DNA from: Collinsella sp. AF20-14LB
GTDB taxonomy: Bacteria > Actinomycetota > Coriobacteriia > Coriobacteriales > Coriobacteriaceae
DNA length: 64,000 nt
Reading direction: 5' to 3'
Assembly (NCBI RefSeq): GCF_003459505.1
Contig: NZ_QRWD01000005.1
Location: 48,602-112,601 of the forward strand
Part shown: piece by piece, positions 8,071 through 16,306 of the stretch
Position numbering within the stretch: position 1 is the stretch's first letter
Layout: every line of letters begins with the position of its first letter
Position numbers and translations under genes: made by a program
Notes under the pieces: model-generated
Database searches by the model: none
What the model saw: the letters and a program-made list of their open reading frames with translations, nothing else
What the model was told of the DNA's origin: nothing

Positions 8071-8649
8071 ATGCCTGAGCGCTTGGTTTCGACGACATGC
8101 TTGGGAAATCTCAACGATCCGTCCTATGAACTCCTACTTCGCCGGGAGCTGGGCGGTGTCTTTGAAGTTGACGAGCTCCTGCTCGATTGGGACCAGGCTG
8201 ATGCGCGCACGTTTGTGGGCGTGACGGAGCTGGGGCGCACGATCGATGTTCGGCTGGATACTGCCGACGGCGGTCGTCTTGCCGATGGCGACGTGCTCAC
8301 CATTGACCGTTCGGGCAGGGTGCCCGTGGTGGTTGTCGTGCGCCTGCGCAGCGCCGAGGTCTATTTGGTCGAAGTCGACCGCATGGATCCGATTGCGCTC
8401 GCGCATGCGTGCTGGGAGATCGGCAACATGCATGCGCCGCTCTTCCGGGGCGACTCGGACGAGCATACCGTGCGCATGTATACGCCGGTGCAGCCGGTTT
8501 TGGGCCGTATGCTTCGCGGCGTCGAGGGAGCTCGAATCTCGACGGTTACCCGTGAACTCGATGCGGACCGGCGCTTTGCGTCGTGTGCGGCGGATGCCGT
8601 TGTGAGTATGGCTCCAGACTTTACGATCGTAAAGAAGGCGCGCGGTTAA
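8071..8649 (+). CDS. UreE-like (nickel metallochaperone family) protein
   Basis: A 192-residue protein resembling urease accessory protein UreE over its whole length. It has an N-terminal barrel-like domain with LADGDVLTIDRSGRVPVVVVV and a C-terminal domain with the family block LAHACWEIGNMHAPLF, whose His matches the conserved nickel-binding His of the UreE GNRH motif. No urease structural gene or other ure gene is in the window, and the His-rich tail of some UreE proteins is missing. It directly follows a SlyD-like FKBP. The nickel role is inferred from family resemblance and context. Confidence 0.65.
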   Translation: MPERLVSTTCLGNLNDPSYELLLRRELGGVFEVDELLLDWDQADARTFVGVTELGRTIDVRLDTADGGRLADGDVLTIDRSGRVPVVVVVRLRSAEVYLVEVDRMDPIALAHACWEIGNMHAPLFRGDSDEHTVRMYTPVQPVLGRMLRGVEGARISTVTRELDADRRFASCAADAVVSMAPDFTIVKKARG

Positions 8650-8662
8650 CGTGCGTATAAGT

Positions 8663-8701
8663 AAGACGGACTTTGAGAGGCAACTATTCAAAGTCCGTCT
8701 T
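8663..8701 (+). terminator. terminator of the FKBP-UreE-like operon
   Basis: AAGACGGACTTTGA (8663-8676) pairs perfectly with TCAAAGTCCGTCTT (8688-8701) around an 11-base loop, followed by TCTG. It separates the pair from the Cof-type phosphatase. Confidence 0.8.
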
Positions 8702-8732
8702 TCTGTTGATGAGATGCTGTGGGGGAAAGCAT

Positions 8733-9530
8733 ATGGGTCTTGAAGGAATCAAGCTGATTGCATGCGATTTGGACGGCACGTTGCTGCATCCGGGGGAGCG
8801 CGAGCCGCGTTCCGAGGCCTTTGAGCTCATCGATGAGCTGCATCGTCACGGTATCGTGTTTATGCCGGCGAGCGGCCGTCAATATGCGAGTTTGCGCTAT
8901 CTGTTTGCCCCGGTGGCCGATGAGCTCGCCTATGTATGCGAAAACGGAGCCCTGGTGATGAGCGAGGGACGTGCCGTTGTCAAGCGTTCCATGGAGCGTA
9001 GCCTTGCTATGGATATCGCGAATGCCGTGGTTGCGTATCCCCATGCCGACGTGACCCTTTCGTGTGAGGGACACCTCTACACCATGAGCGGCAACGATGC
9101 GTTCGTCGACCATTTGCGCTATGAGGTCCACTGCGATGTGGCGGTGGTCGACCGCCCCGAGGACATCGACGAGGACGTCATTAAGATTGCCTTCCAGACG
9201 CCCGAGGTGGATCAGCCGGCGGCCCTGGAGTATTTCGAGTGCCTCTTTAGCGACTGTGTCGACGTGATGACGTCGGGAACCGAATGGACGGACTTTATCG
9301 GTTTCGGTTCGGGCAAGGGCTCCGCGCTTGCCGATTACGGTCGTGCCCTGGGTATTTCGCCCGATGAGATGATGGCGTTTGGCGATAACGAAAACGACCG
9401 CGACATGCTCAACGTCGTGGGCCATCCTTATCTAATGGAGAGCTGCAATCCCTCTATGCGTGGCATCAACGACCGCGTCCGTTACGCGCGCACGGTCGAA
9501 GAGGAATTGCATCGCCTGCTTGCTGAGTAG
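8733..9530 (+). CDS. Cof-type HAD-IIB family phosphatase
   Basis: A 265-residue HAD phosphatase of the Cof subfamily. Motif I is ACDLDGTLLHP with the nucleophile Asp. Motif II is in MPASGRQY. A C2-type cap follows, and motif IV is MAFGDNENDRDML. Members dephosphorylate sugar phosphates or flavin precursors; the substrate here is not readable from sequence. The start at 8733 follows GGGGGAAAGCAT. Confidence 0.92.
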   Translation: MGLEGIKLIACDLDGTLLHPGEREPRSEAFELIDELHRHGIVFMPASGRQYASLRYLFAPVADELAYVCENGALVMSEGRAVVKRSMERSLAMDIANAVVAYPHADVTLSCEGHLYTMSGNDAFVDHLRYEVHCDVAVVDRPEDIDEDVIKIAFQTPEVDQPAALEYFECLFSDCVDVMTSGTEWTDFIGFGSGKGSALADYGRALGISPDEMMAFGDNENDRDMLNVVGHPYLMESCNPSMRGINDRVRYARTVEEELHRLLAE

Positions 9531-9537
9531 ATATTTG

Positions 9538-9600
9538 GGACATGCCTAGAAATCTATTTTTTGCTGCAAAGCGCGGAAAGGTGGATTTTAAGGCATGTCC
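9538..9600. repeat. long hairpin between convergent genes
   Basis: GGACATGCCT (9538-9547) pairs with AGGCATGTCC (9591-9600), and the pairing continues inward with AAATC/GATTT after two unpaired bases. The apical part contains TTTTGCTGCAAAG. It lies between a plus-strand and a minus-strand gene, so it could stop transcription from both sides. It may be a distant member of the covarying hairpin family seen at 19.5, 20.6 and 59.7 kb. Confidence 0.6.
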
Positions 9601-9607
9601 TGAACAT

Positions 9608-9988
9608 CTACCGGCAGTCGGGGCAGAGACCCTCGAAGATGGTGTAGTGCGACGTGACGTGCCAGCCGATTTGCTCGGACGCCTTGGCGTCGAGCTGGGC
9701 ATCGAAGGGGAGCGGTACGTCGATGACGCGGCTGCATGAGGTGCAGATGATATGCGCATGCGGCTCGATCGTGCGATCGAAGCGGCTGCCGCCCGGCGTC
9801 TTGATGGAGAGGATTTCGCCGGCGTCGGCCAAGAGATTGAGATTGCGGTAGACCGTACCGCGGCTGATTTTGTCATCCTGCGCGCGCACGACGTTGTAGA
9901 TTTCGTCGGCGGTGGGATGGTTATAGCTTTGGCGCACGGCGTCAAGAACCAGCTTTCGCTGCCTGGTATTCCTTCTTTGCACCGCCAT
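9608..9988 (-). CDS. Fur/PerR-family transcriptional regulator
   Basis: A 126-residue metal-responsive repressor. The N-terminal winged helix includes HPTADEIYNVVR and the recognition helix SRGTVYRNLNLLADAGEI. The C-terminal dimerisation domain has HAHIICTSC and a closing CPDC, the two CxxC pairs of a structural zinc site. The regulatory metal ligands include GSRFDRTIEPHAH. The short length favours a PerR-like peroxide sensor over Fur or Zur, but this is not certain. The upstream gap holds TTAG...CTAA half-sites that may be its operator. Confidence 0.9.
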   Translation of the reverse strand: MAVQRRNTRQRKLVLDAVRQSYNHPTADEIYNVVRAQDDKISRGTVYRNLNLLADAGEILSIKTPGGSRFDRTIEPHAHIICTSCSRVIDVPLPFDAQLDAKASEQIGWHVTSHYTIFEGLCPDCR

Positions 9989-10024
9989 GCGCCTCGCCTC
10001 TTTTCTATTAACGGTCGTAGGTAA

Positions 10025-10053
10025 ATGATACCGTATTTAGCACACAATACTAA
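10025..10053 (-). promoter_or_regulatory. candidate Fur-family operator
   Basis: On the minus strand TTAGTATTGTGTGCTAA has TTAG/CTAA inverted half-sites around a nine-base centre, in the 61-bp gap before the Fur/PerR gene. Autoregulation is usual in the family, but the match to a PerR box is loose. Confidence 0.3.
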
Positions 10054-10460
10054 TAATGAGGACTGAAACCGTCTTCATTGGCAAGTGGGGCTCGGGCCTG
10101 GGCGTCTACGAGGCGAAAACGCGTTCCCATGCGCTCGTAGGAGGCATGAAGCGCCTCAAGATGAGATAGGACGTTTGCCGGAGCTCCCTGTATCTCCATC
10201 TCAACTGAGCCGTCTTCCATATTACGCACCCAGCCGGTGAGGGAGCGTGCCTGCGCGAGGTTGGTGTTGGTAAAGCGAAAACCAACGCCTTGGACTTGCC
10301 CCGCCCAGCGCAGAAAATAGCGCAGGGGAGTGTCTTGAGTGGCCTCGTCGCTTGCGAGCACGGTAAGCCTGCGGCGCAGCTCGAGCTCGACGTTTGATGG
10401 TTTTTGAGGCTCTCGACTGCCTCCGGTGACGCTGGAGAAGAACGTATCGAAGAAGCCCAT
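10050..10460 (-). CDS. acylphosphatase with N-terminal extension
   Basis: A 136-residue protein. Residues from about 45 onward form an acylphosphatase domain: GQVQGVGFRF supplies the phosphate-binding loop and catalytic Arg, and LTGWVRNMEDGSVEMEIQG supplies the catalytic Asn. The enzyme hydrolyses acyl phosphates. The N-terminal 45 residues (MGFFDTFFSSVTGGSREPQK) are an extension of unknown use. The gene ends just before the fur leader and lies two bases downstream of an oxidoreductase gene. Confidence 0.9.
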   Translation of the reverse strand: MGFFDTFFSSVTGGSREPQKPSNVELELRRRLTVLASDEATQDTPLRYFLRWAGQVQGVGFRFTNTNLAQARSLTGWVRNMEDGSVEMEIQGAPANVLSHLEALHASYERMGTRFRLVDAQARAPLANEDGFSPHY

Positions 10461-10462
10461 CG

Positions 10463-11569
10463 CTATGCCTGCTTGCCTGCGTCAGCCGGGAAGGTTATGC
10501 CGGCCTGCTGGCGCACGGCATCCATGATGCGCAGTGAGACGAGCGTGACATCGCGGTAGTGTCCGAGCTCGTGGCGTCCCGCCGGGGTCTCCCAAATCTC
10601 TTCCTTAACGTTATCGATGCCGCCGATGGCGGTGATAAAGTCTGTGAGTTCGTATTCCATAGTGTTGCTCGATTTGGGCAGGTCGAGCACGCGGCCGTTG
10701 TCTCCCTGTTCGCGCGGTGCCTCGGTCGCCGAGCCGCGTACGACGTCGCCGCGATAGTCGATGCGGACGTTGCGGGGCGTGGACAGATGGTCGATCTGGA
10801 TAGTGCCACGCTCGCCTTCGATCTGCGAGGGCAGCAGGTCATTCGTAATTTTGGAGTGCGCGAGCTCGACGGAGATGCTGCCTCCGCCATAGCTGGCGAG
10901 GATGGAACCGCAGCCGTCGATGGGGCCGTGCGTGAGCTGTCGCGTGGTGGGGTCGAGCAGGGTAGCCATGCTCGTAAGGCCGGAGGGCATGCCGAAAATC
11001 TCGACCATGGGCTCGACGGTGTAGACGCCAATGTCCATGAGGGAACCCGATGCCATATTGCAGTCGAAGATATTGGTGGCGCGTCCCGCGAGAATCTCGT
11101 TGTAGCGCGAGGAATATTTGCCAAAGCGCAATGAGGCGCGGCGGATGGGGGCGATCTCGCCCAGGGCGTCCTCGATGGCGTGGAAGGCGGGGTCGTGGAG
11201 GGGACGCATGGCCTCGAGGGCCACGACACCTGCTGCCTCGGCAGCGCGGAAGACTTCCAGCGCCTGCGCTTCGGTGGCGCAGAAGGGCTTCTCGACGATG
11301 ACGTGCTTGCCACCGGCGATGCAGACAAGGGCCTGCTCGTAGTGAAGTGCGTTAGGGCTGCCGATATAGACGGCGTCGACGTCGGCAGCTGCCGCGAGCT
11401 CATCGAGCGACGTAAAGTTTCGCTCGCCACCGCGCTCGGCGGTAAAGGCAGTACCGCGATTGGCGTCGCGTGAAAGCGTGCCCACAAACGCGGCTTGGTC
11501 GTTGGCGTTGACGACTTGGATAAAGTCGTCGGTGATCATGGATGTACCGATGGTCGCGATGCGCAGCAT
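10463..11569 (-). CDS. Gfo/Idh/MocA-family oxidoreductase
   Basis: A 368-residue NAD(P)-dependent dehydrogenase. The Rossmann N-terminus begins LRIATIGTSMITDDFI. The family motif GKHVIVEKPFCATEAQA, with the catalytic Lys in EKP, lies near residue 95, and the C-terminal alpha/beta substrate domain follows. It probably acts on a sugar or cyclitol; the substrate is unknown. The start at 11569 follows AAGGGAGACGT. It appears co-transcribed with the acylphosphatase gene. A second member of the family lies at 19554. Confidence 0.9.
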   Translation of the reverse strand: MLRIATIGTSMITDDFIQVVNANDQAAFVGTLSRDANRGTAFTAERGGERNFTSLDELAAAADVDAVYIGSPNALHYEQALVCIAGGKHVIVEKPFCATEAQALEVFRAAEAAGVVALEAMRPLHDPAFHAIEDALGEIAPIRRASLRFGKYSSRYNEILAGRATNIFDCNMASGSLMDIGVYTVEPMVEIFGMPSGLTSMATLLDPTTRQLTHGPIDGCGSILASYGGGSISVELAHSKITNDLLPSQIEGERGTIQIDHLSTPRNVRIDYRGDVVRGSATEAPREQGDNGRVLDLPKSSNTMEYELTDFITAIGGIDNVKEEIWETPAGRHELGHYRDVTLVSLRIMDAVRQQAGITFPADAGKQA

Positions 11570-11642
11570 ACGTCTCCCTTGCGTTGTTTGGTCTACAGGA
11601 TGAGTGTAGCGCGTGGGGATATAAAGCTGCGCGAAAACGCTA

Positions 11643-12128
11643 TTACAGGTCGCTCTCGTTAAAGCCGGTGTCGATATCGAGGTTGCTGCCGTCGGCCGCC
11701 GTGGTGGCGAGCTCATCACAGCGCTCGTTGAGCTCGTGACCGGCGTGACCCTTAACCCAGATGAACTCAACCTTGTGCTTGCTTTTGGCGGTGAGTAGGC
11801 GCTCCCACAGGTCGCGGTTCTTGACGGGTTGCTTGTTGGCGGTTTTCCATCCGCGCTTTTTCCAGCCGTCGATCCAGTGCTTGTTAAAGGCGTTGACGAC
11901 ATACTGCGAATCGGAATGGACTTCGACCTCGCAAGGGCGGTTGAGCGCCTCGAGCGCCACGATGACCGCCATGAGTTCCATGCGGTTGTTGGTGGTCTTG
12001 GCGTAGCCGCGCGAAAGCTCGGAGGTGAAGGTCTTGCCGGCGGGGTTGGTGTATTTGAGCACGGCGCCGTAGCCGCCGCGTCCCGGATTTGATCGGGCCG
12101 AGCCGTCGGTATAGATGATGACCTTCAC
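11643..12128 (-). CDS. rnhA: ribonuclease HI
   Basis: Degrades RNA in RNA-DNA hybrids. The 161-residue protein has the four acidic catalytic positions: Asp in [11 protein letters not shown], Glu in NNRMELMAV, Asp in VHSDSQYV and Asp in [10 protein letters not shown]. The basic handle region [17 protein letters not shown] and the catalytic His in VKGHAGH are also present. The start is a GTG at 12128, set by AAAGGAGG upstream and by the fold beginning at VKVIIYTDG. Confidence 0.95.
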   Translation of the reverse strand: MKVIIYTDGSARSNPGRGGYGAVLKYTNPAGKTFTSELSRGYAKTTNNRMELMAVIVALEALNRPCEVEVHSDSQYVVNAFNKHWIDGWKKRGWKTANKQPVKNRDLWERLLTAKSKHKVEFIWVKGHAGHELNERCDELATTAADGSNLDIDTGFNESDL

Positions 12129-12227
12129 GGGCCTCCTTTCGTTGGGTACGTTTCGTGTGAGTGACCATTGTAGCGCCATGCCCGCCGGGGGCTAGCAATC
12201 TACGATTTCTACCCCGTCTTCCGACAG

Positions 12228-13130
12228 TTAGTTGGCACGGATGATGCGGTTGAGCTCGTCGAGGTATTGCTGCAAGAGGGGAGAGGGCTTGCGCTCGTCG
12301 TGCATGATATAGCCTACGTGCATCGTTGGGGCGTCTGCTAACGGGATCGATGCCATACCCCATTGCATTTCATTGGAGAGGACACCGGTCGACAGGGTGT
12401 AACCGTTCGACGTGATAAGTAAGTTAGTAAGTGTTCCGCGGTCCGAGATTCGTATGTTGCGGTCGCAAGGGATATAGCTAAAAGGTTCCTCGGCGTAATA
12501 GAAGGAGCTCGAGGTGCCTTGCTCAAAGCTGTAGCGCGTATAGGGTGTAAGGTCGGCAAGGGACAGCTGCGGGCGGCGTGCGAGCGGGTGGCGCTCGCTA
12601 ACGAAGACGTGGACCGTCGCGTCGAAGAGGGGATGGAAGCTTGCACGGGCATCGGCGAAGGCCTTCTGCAGAACGCGGGCGTTAAAGTCGTCCAGATAGA
12701 GGATGCCGATGTCGCTGCGAAACGCGCGGACGTCATCGATGATCTGCGACGTGGTGGTCTCGCGCATGATGAATTCGAACTTGCTGTCCCGGCAGCGCTC
12801 GACGACGTTGACGAAGGCCTCGACCGAAAAAGCGTAATGCTGGGCCGAGATGGCAAGGCGCGCCTGGGGCGTGCCGCCGTCCTCGTAGCGGGCCTCGAGC
12901 ATATCGGCCTGCTCTACGACTTGACGCGCATAGCCCAAAAGCTCGGTGCCGTCGTTGGTGAGCGTGACGCCGCGGCTGGAGCGCGTAAAGATCTCCAGAT
13001 GGAGCTCCTGTTCCAGGCTTTTGACGGCGTTTGAGATGTTGGACTGAGCGGTATAGAGGCGCTGAGCTGCGGCGTTGATTGAGCCGGACTCTGCCACGGC
13101 GATCAGAAAACGAAGCTGCTGGAGGGTCAT
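12228..13130 (-). CDS. LysR-family transcriptional regulator
   Basis: A 300-residue LysR-type regulator. The N-terminal winged helix (MTLQQLRFLIAVAESGSINA, then AQRLYTAQSNISNAVKSLEQ) is followed by a periplasmic-binding-like effector domain. It is divergent from metY, and a 7-bp inverted repeat (TGTTATC/GATAACA) lies 19 bp before its start. A role in sulfur or methionine regulation is therefore plausible but inferred from the neighbour only. Confidence 0.92.
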   Translation of the reverse strand: MTLQQLRFLIAVAESGSINAAAQRLYTAQSNISNAVKSLEQELHLEIFTRSSRGVTLTNDGTELLGYARQVVEQADMLEARYEDGGTPQARLAISAQHYAFSVEAFVNVVERCRDSKFEFIMRETTTSQIIDDVRAFRSDIGILYLDDFNARVLQKAFADARASFHPLFDATVHVFVSERHPLARRPQLSLADLTPYTRYSFEQGTSSSFYYAEEPFSYIPCDRNIRISDRGTLTNLLITSNGYTLSTGVLSNEMQWGMASIPLADAPTMHVGYIMHDERKPSPLLQQYLDELNRIIRAN

Positions 13131-13148
13131 CGACGCAATCCTTCCGAT

Positions 13149-13219
13149 TGTTATCTATAAAAACGATAACATGTTAGCGCTTTTAAGTGATTGACCGAGG
13201 GAAACAATGCCCGTACTAT
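13149..13219 (+). promoter_or_regulatory. divergent lysR/metY promoter region
   Basis: TGTTATC (13149-13155) and GATAACA (13165-13171) form a perfect inverted repeat that fits a LysR operator. Downstream on the plus strand lies a -35 TTGACC (13191-13196), a 17-bp spacer and a -10 TACTAT (13214-13219) for metY. Confidence 0.65.
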
Positions 13220-13287
13220 TCAAAACACACAAAGGCGGTAGGTAATTAAGCCAACCACGGAACCGGGATGCGAAAGGAGGCCCGCAT

Positions 13288-13341
13288 ATGAATTGCTTAC
13301 CAAGACGAATGCCGGGCTCCTGTTTGCGCCCGTCGGCGTGA
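13288..13341 (+). CDS. candidate 17-residue leader peptide upstream of metY
   Basis: A 17-codon frame reads MNCLPRRMPGSCLRPSA and is preceded by a near-perfect SD (AAAGGAGG, seven bases before the ATG). It lies in the predicted metY leader and contains two Cys codons. GCCCGCAT (13280-13287) can pair with ATGCCGGGC (13309-13317), and CTCCTG (13317-13322) with CAGGAG (13343-13348). A cysteine-sensitive attenuator is possible, since MetY assimilates sulfide; only the frame, its SD and the hairpins are seen. Confidence 0.45.
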   Translation: MNCLPRRMPGSCLRPSA

Positions 13342-13402
13342 TCAGGAGGCAGCGACTTACTTCTCTCTTTTTATTTACTTTTGTTCGATCAAGGAGATCA
13401 TC

Positions 13403-14713
13403 ATGAGCCAGTTCATCAACAACCCCGAGCACACCTTTGGTTTCGATACCCTGCAGCTTCACGTTGGCCAGGAGAGCGCCGATCCCGCATCCGACTCCCG
13501 CGCCGTGCCTATCTACCAGACCACGAGCTATGTGTTCCGCAACTCCCAGCACGCCGCCGACCGCTTTGGTCTTGCCGATGCTGGTAACATCTACGGTCGT
13601 CTGACCAACTCCACCCAGGGCGTCTTCGAGGACCGTATCGCCGCACTCGAGGGTGGCGTGGCGGGTCTCGCCGTCGCCTCCGGTGCTGCTGCCATCACCT
13701 ATACCCTGCAGGCTCTTGCCCAGGCCGGTGACCACGTGGTGGCTCAGAAGACCATCTACGGTGGCTCCTACAACCTGCTGGAGCATACGCTCTCCCAGTT
13801 TGGCGTCGAGACCACCTTCGTCGATGCCCATAACCTGGAAGAGGTCGAGGGGGCCATCAAGGACAACACCACGGTCATCTACCTCGAGACGCTCGGCAAC
13901 CCCAACTCCGACATCCCCAACATCGACGCCATCTCCGAGATCGCCAAGAAGCACGGTCTGCCGGTTGTCGTCGACAACACCTTCGGCACCCCGTATCTGT
14001 TCCGTCCGCTGGAGCATGGTGCCAACATCGTCGTCCACTCCGCAACCAAGTTCATCGGCGGCCACGGCACCTCGCTGGGCGGTGTGATCGTCGACGGCGG
14101 TAACTTCGATTGGAAGGCGAGCGGAAAGTACGCCCAGATCGCCGAGCCCAACCCCTCCTACCACGGCGTTTCGTTTGCCGAGGCTGCCGGTCCCGCCGCC
14201 TTCGCGACCTATGTCCGCGCCATCTTGCTGCGCGACGAGGGCGCCTGCATCAGCCCGTTCAACGCCTGGGTCCTGCTCCAGGGCACCGAGACTCTGTCGC
14301 TGCGCGTCGACCGTCATGTCGAGAACACCAAGAAGGTCGTTGAGTTCCTGGCTGGTGACAGCCATGTTGCCAAGGTGAACCACCCGAGCCTGTCTGAGCA
14401 CCCCGATCACGAGCTCTATCAGAAGTACTTCCCCAACGGTGGCGCGTCGATCTTCACCTTTGAGATTAAGGGTGGCCAGGAGGCAGCTTGGAAGTTCATC
14501 GATCATCTGCAGGTGTTCTCGCTGCTCGCCAACGTGGCCGACGTCAAGTCGCTCGTCGTGCACCCGGCTACCACCACGCACTCCCAGCTCTCTGCCGAGG
14601 AGCTCGCCGAGCAGAACATCACGCCCTCCACGATCCGTCTTTCCATCGGTACCGAGAACGCCGAGGACATCATTTGGGATCTGAAGCAGGCCTTCGCCGC
14701 GCTGGACGAGTAA
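13403..14713 (+). CDS. metY: O-acetylhomoserine sulfhydrylase (MetY-type PLP enzyme)
   Basis: Makes homocysteine from O-acetylhomoserine and sulfide, or in some bacteria cysteine from O-acetylserine. The 436-residue Cys/Met-metabolism PLP enzyme has the MetY-like start FGFDTLQLHVGQESADP, the RLTNSTQGVFEDRIAALEGG region, the PLP Asp in VVDNTFGTPY and the PLP Lys in VVHSATKFIGGHGTSLGG. The ATG follows AAGGAGATCATC. It is divergent from a LysR regulator and has a possible Cys-containing leader peptide upstream. Confidence 0.95.
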   Translation: MSQFINNPEHTFGFDTLQLHVGQESADPASDSRAVPIYQTTSYVFRNSQHAADRFGLADAGNIYGRLTNSTQGVFEDRIAALEGGVAGLAVASGAAAITYTLQALAQAGDHVVAQKTIYGGSYNLLEHTLSQFGVETTFVDAHNLEEVEGAIKDNTTVIYLETLGNPNSDIPNIDAISEIAKKHGLPVVVDNTFGTPYLFRPLEHGANIVVHSATKFIGGHGTSLGGVIVDGGNFDWKASGKYAQIAEPNPSYHGVSFAEAAGPAAFATYVRAILLRDEGACISPFNAWVLLQGTETLSLRVDRHVENTKKVVEFLAGDSHVAKVNHPSLSEHPDHELYQKYFPNGGASIFTFEIKGGQEAAWKFIDHLQVFSLLANVADVKSLVVHPATTTHSQLSAEELAEQNITPSTIRLSIGTENAEDIIWDLKQAFAALDE

Positions 14714-14773
14714 GGCGACTTGTGCAAGGACCCCTTGCCACTCGATAGGTATAACTGCATAAAATGCCTGCTC

Positions 14774-14814
14774 AAGGCGCCTGCGCAAGCAATGGTTGCG
14801 CAGGCGCCTTTTTT
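14774..14814 (+). terminator. metY terminator
   Basis: AAGGCGCCTGCGCAA (14774-14788) pairs perfectly with TTGCGCAGGCGCCTT (14796-14810) around a seven-base loop, followed by TTTT. Confidence 0.92.
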
Positions 14815-15025
14815 GCATAGGAAGGGCGCTATTACAGGGTTTTTGGCATGCTTTATGCATTCGAGTTGTGGAAAACTCCTGTTGAGAGGATGTGAGTTTT
14901 ACGCAATTGACGTGCGCCTTTTGAGTAAAACCGCAGGTCGCGATTTGCTCGAGGTACTATGCAGCGCGATCGAATCACACGCAGCTCAAACGCAGCAAAA
15001 ACGCACTACGGAGGTTTCCAGCTAC
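14815..15025. other. leader of the secreted-protein gene
   Basis: There is no gene. GTTTTAC and GTAAAAC (about 14893-14936) form a 7-bp inverted repeat around TTGACG. I see no convincing riboswitch. Confidence 0.3.
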
Positions 15026-15802
15026 ATGAGGATCGATTCACGAAAACCGAAAGCCGCCGCCCTTTCCGCCGCTCTGACCGTGGCGCTTTTGGCGGGCGCC
15101 GGCGCAACTGATGCCCACGCGGCAACACTGTCCGATACGGTTGGATCTACGCCGTCCGAGACGACGCTGGTACAGCCCGTTGATTATCGCGGCGATGGTT
15201 ATGGTTCCATGCAGGAGTGGAACGCCTCGATGGAGGCCAAGCGCGATTCCCTTGAGATGCGCGCTCAGATTATCCTAAACATGTATGGTGACTATGCCAC
15301 CGATGACGAGCGCGCTGTGCTGCAGGGTTGTATCGATGGTGCGGGCAGCCTTTTGACGATGGGGGAGGTCGACGCGAAGTCGACCGAGCTCGATGAGCTG
15401 CGCACTGCGCTTGAGAATGCCAAGCGCGAAGCGCTCGAGGCCGCTGCCGCCGAGGCGGAGGCTGCCGAGGCCGCCCAGGCTTCGTATTACAACGCCGGCT
15501 CCGGCTCGTCTTACACGTCTGCTGCGTATTACGCGAACGGCTCGGGTCTGACGCGCTCGAGCGGCGTCAATAACTATAACGGCCGCCGCGAGACTTATTA
15601 CAGCAGCAACGTGTTGTATCACCACCGCACGGGCGAATGGACGCAGGATTCTGAGGGCTTCTGGCGCGATTCCGACGGCTATTACGTTGTTGCCGCGGGC
15701 GATATGGCCCAGGGCTCGACCTTTACGGGCTCCAAGGGTGATTGCAAGGTCTATGACTCCGGCTGCGCTGCCGGAACCACCGACTACTACACCGGTTGGT
15801 AA
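15026..15802 (+). CDS. secreted protein with coiled-coil segment, function unknown
   Basis: A 258-residue protein with a signal peptide (KPKAAALSAALTVALLAGAG, cleavage near AHA-AT at about residue 33). After a short spacer comes an Ala/Glu-rich helical coiled-coil (ALENAKREALEAAAAEAEAA), then a Ser/Tyr/Asn-rich low-complexity stretch. The C-terminal part is Tyr- and Asp-rich and has two Cys that could form a disulfide (DCKVYDSGCAAG). No catalytic motif is recognised. The start follows CGGAGGTTTCCAGCTAC. It probably works at the cell surface or in the medium. Confidence 0.8.
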   Translation: MRIDSRKPKAAALSAALTVALLAGAGATDAHAATLSDTVGSTPSETTLVQPVDYRGDGYGSMQEWNASMEAKRDSLEMRAQIILNMYGDYATDDERAVLQGCIDGAGSLLTMGEVDAKSTELDELRTALENAKREALEAAAAEAEAAEAAQASYYNAGSGSSYTSAAYYANGSGLTRSSGVNNYNGRRETYYSSNVLYHHRTGEWTQDSEGFWRDSDGYYVVAAGDMAQGSTFTGSKGDCKVYDSGCAAGTTDYYTGW

Positions 15803-15820
15803 TCTGCCATAAGCAAAATA

Positions 15821-15888
15821 CGCACATGATGGGCGGGCGTCTTTACTGAGCTTTTAGACAACGTAAAGCCGCCCTTTCTTTATGTGCG
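15821..15888 (+). terminator. terminator-like branched hairpin
   Basis: Three nested helices pair in order: CGCACAT/ATGTGCG, GGGCGG/CCGCCC and CTTTAC/GTAAAG, with small internal loops. It follows the secreted-protein gene. Confidence 0.6.
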
Positions 15889-15991
15889 CTTGAGTTAACA
15901 GAGCCCTTACCGTGGCGGTACGCTGGGCGTATGGATGCGGGGCACACTAGTTCATGAGAAATAAGGTCTTTCTCGTGGAGGAAGTGGTCTC

Positions 15992-16198
15992 ATGAACGCT
16001 CGAGATATCGCTATCGCCGCCGTCGCATTGGTACTTGGCTGTCTTGGCCCTACAGCTGCGTTTGTCGCAGGCATGCAGGGCTCGTGCGGAGCTGCTCCTA
16101 TTGTGGTCGGCGCGCTCATCGCAGCAGCGCTGCTGGGAAGTGCGGGCGTGACCCTTTGCCGCGATGACGAGGACGAGACGCCGCAGGTGCGGCGCTAG
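15992..16198 (+). CDS. small membrane protein, two predicted helices
   Basis: A 68-residue protein. The first hydrophobic helix is at about residues 6-27 and the second at about 37-55, with a Cys-containing turn (GMQGSCGAAP) and an acidic, charged tail (CRDDEDETPQVRR). The ATG at 15992 is preceded by GGAGGAAGTGGTCTC. It stands alone between two terminators. No family is recognised. Confidence 0.65.
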   Translation: MNARDIAIAAVALVLGCLGPTAAFVAGMQGSCGAAPIVVGALIAAALLGSAGVTLCRDDEDETPQVRR

Positions 16199-16236
16199 CC
16201 GTTGTGAAGCTGGTTTTGCCCATAGATGAAGAAGGA

Positions 16237-16273
16237 AGCCGCCGCAAGGGGAGTGCCCTTTGCGGCGGTTTTT
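16237..16273. terminator. terminator between convergent genes
   Basis: GCCGCCGCAAGGG (16238-16250) pairs with CCCTTTGCGGCGG around a five-base loop, then TTTTT. It ends the small membrane protein gene and can also serve the minus-strand panE gene. Confidence 0.9.
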
Positions 16274-16306
16274 GCTATTGAGACTGTTGGATGCGGTGCG
16301 GCGGCG

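Noticed and set aside
13280..13402. SAM or T-box riboswitch upstream of metY
   Set aside because: No SAM-I core or T-box sequence could be matched; only hairpins and a small frame are visible.
13220..14860. 546-codon minus-strand frame opposite metY
   Set aside because: Low-complexity Gly/Val/Asp-rich shadow translation without a start signal; metY on the other strand is certain.
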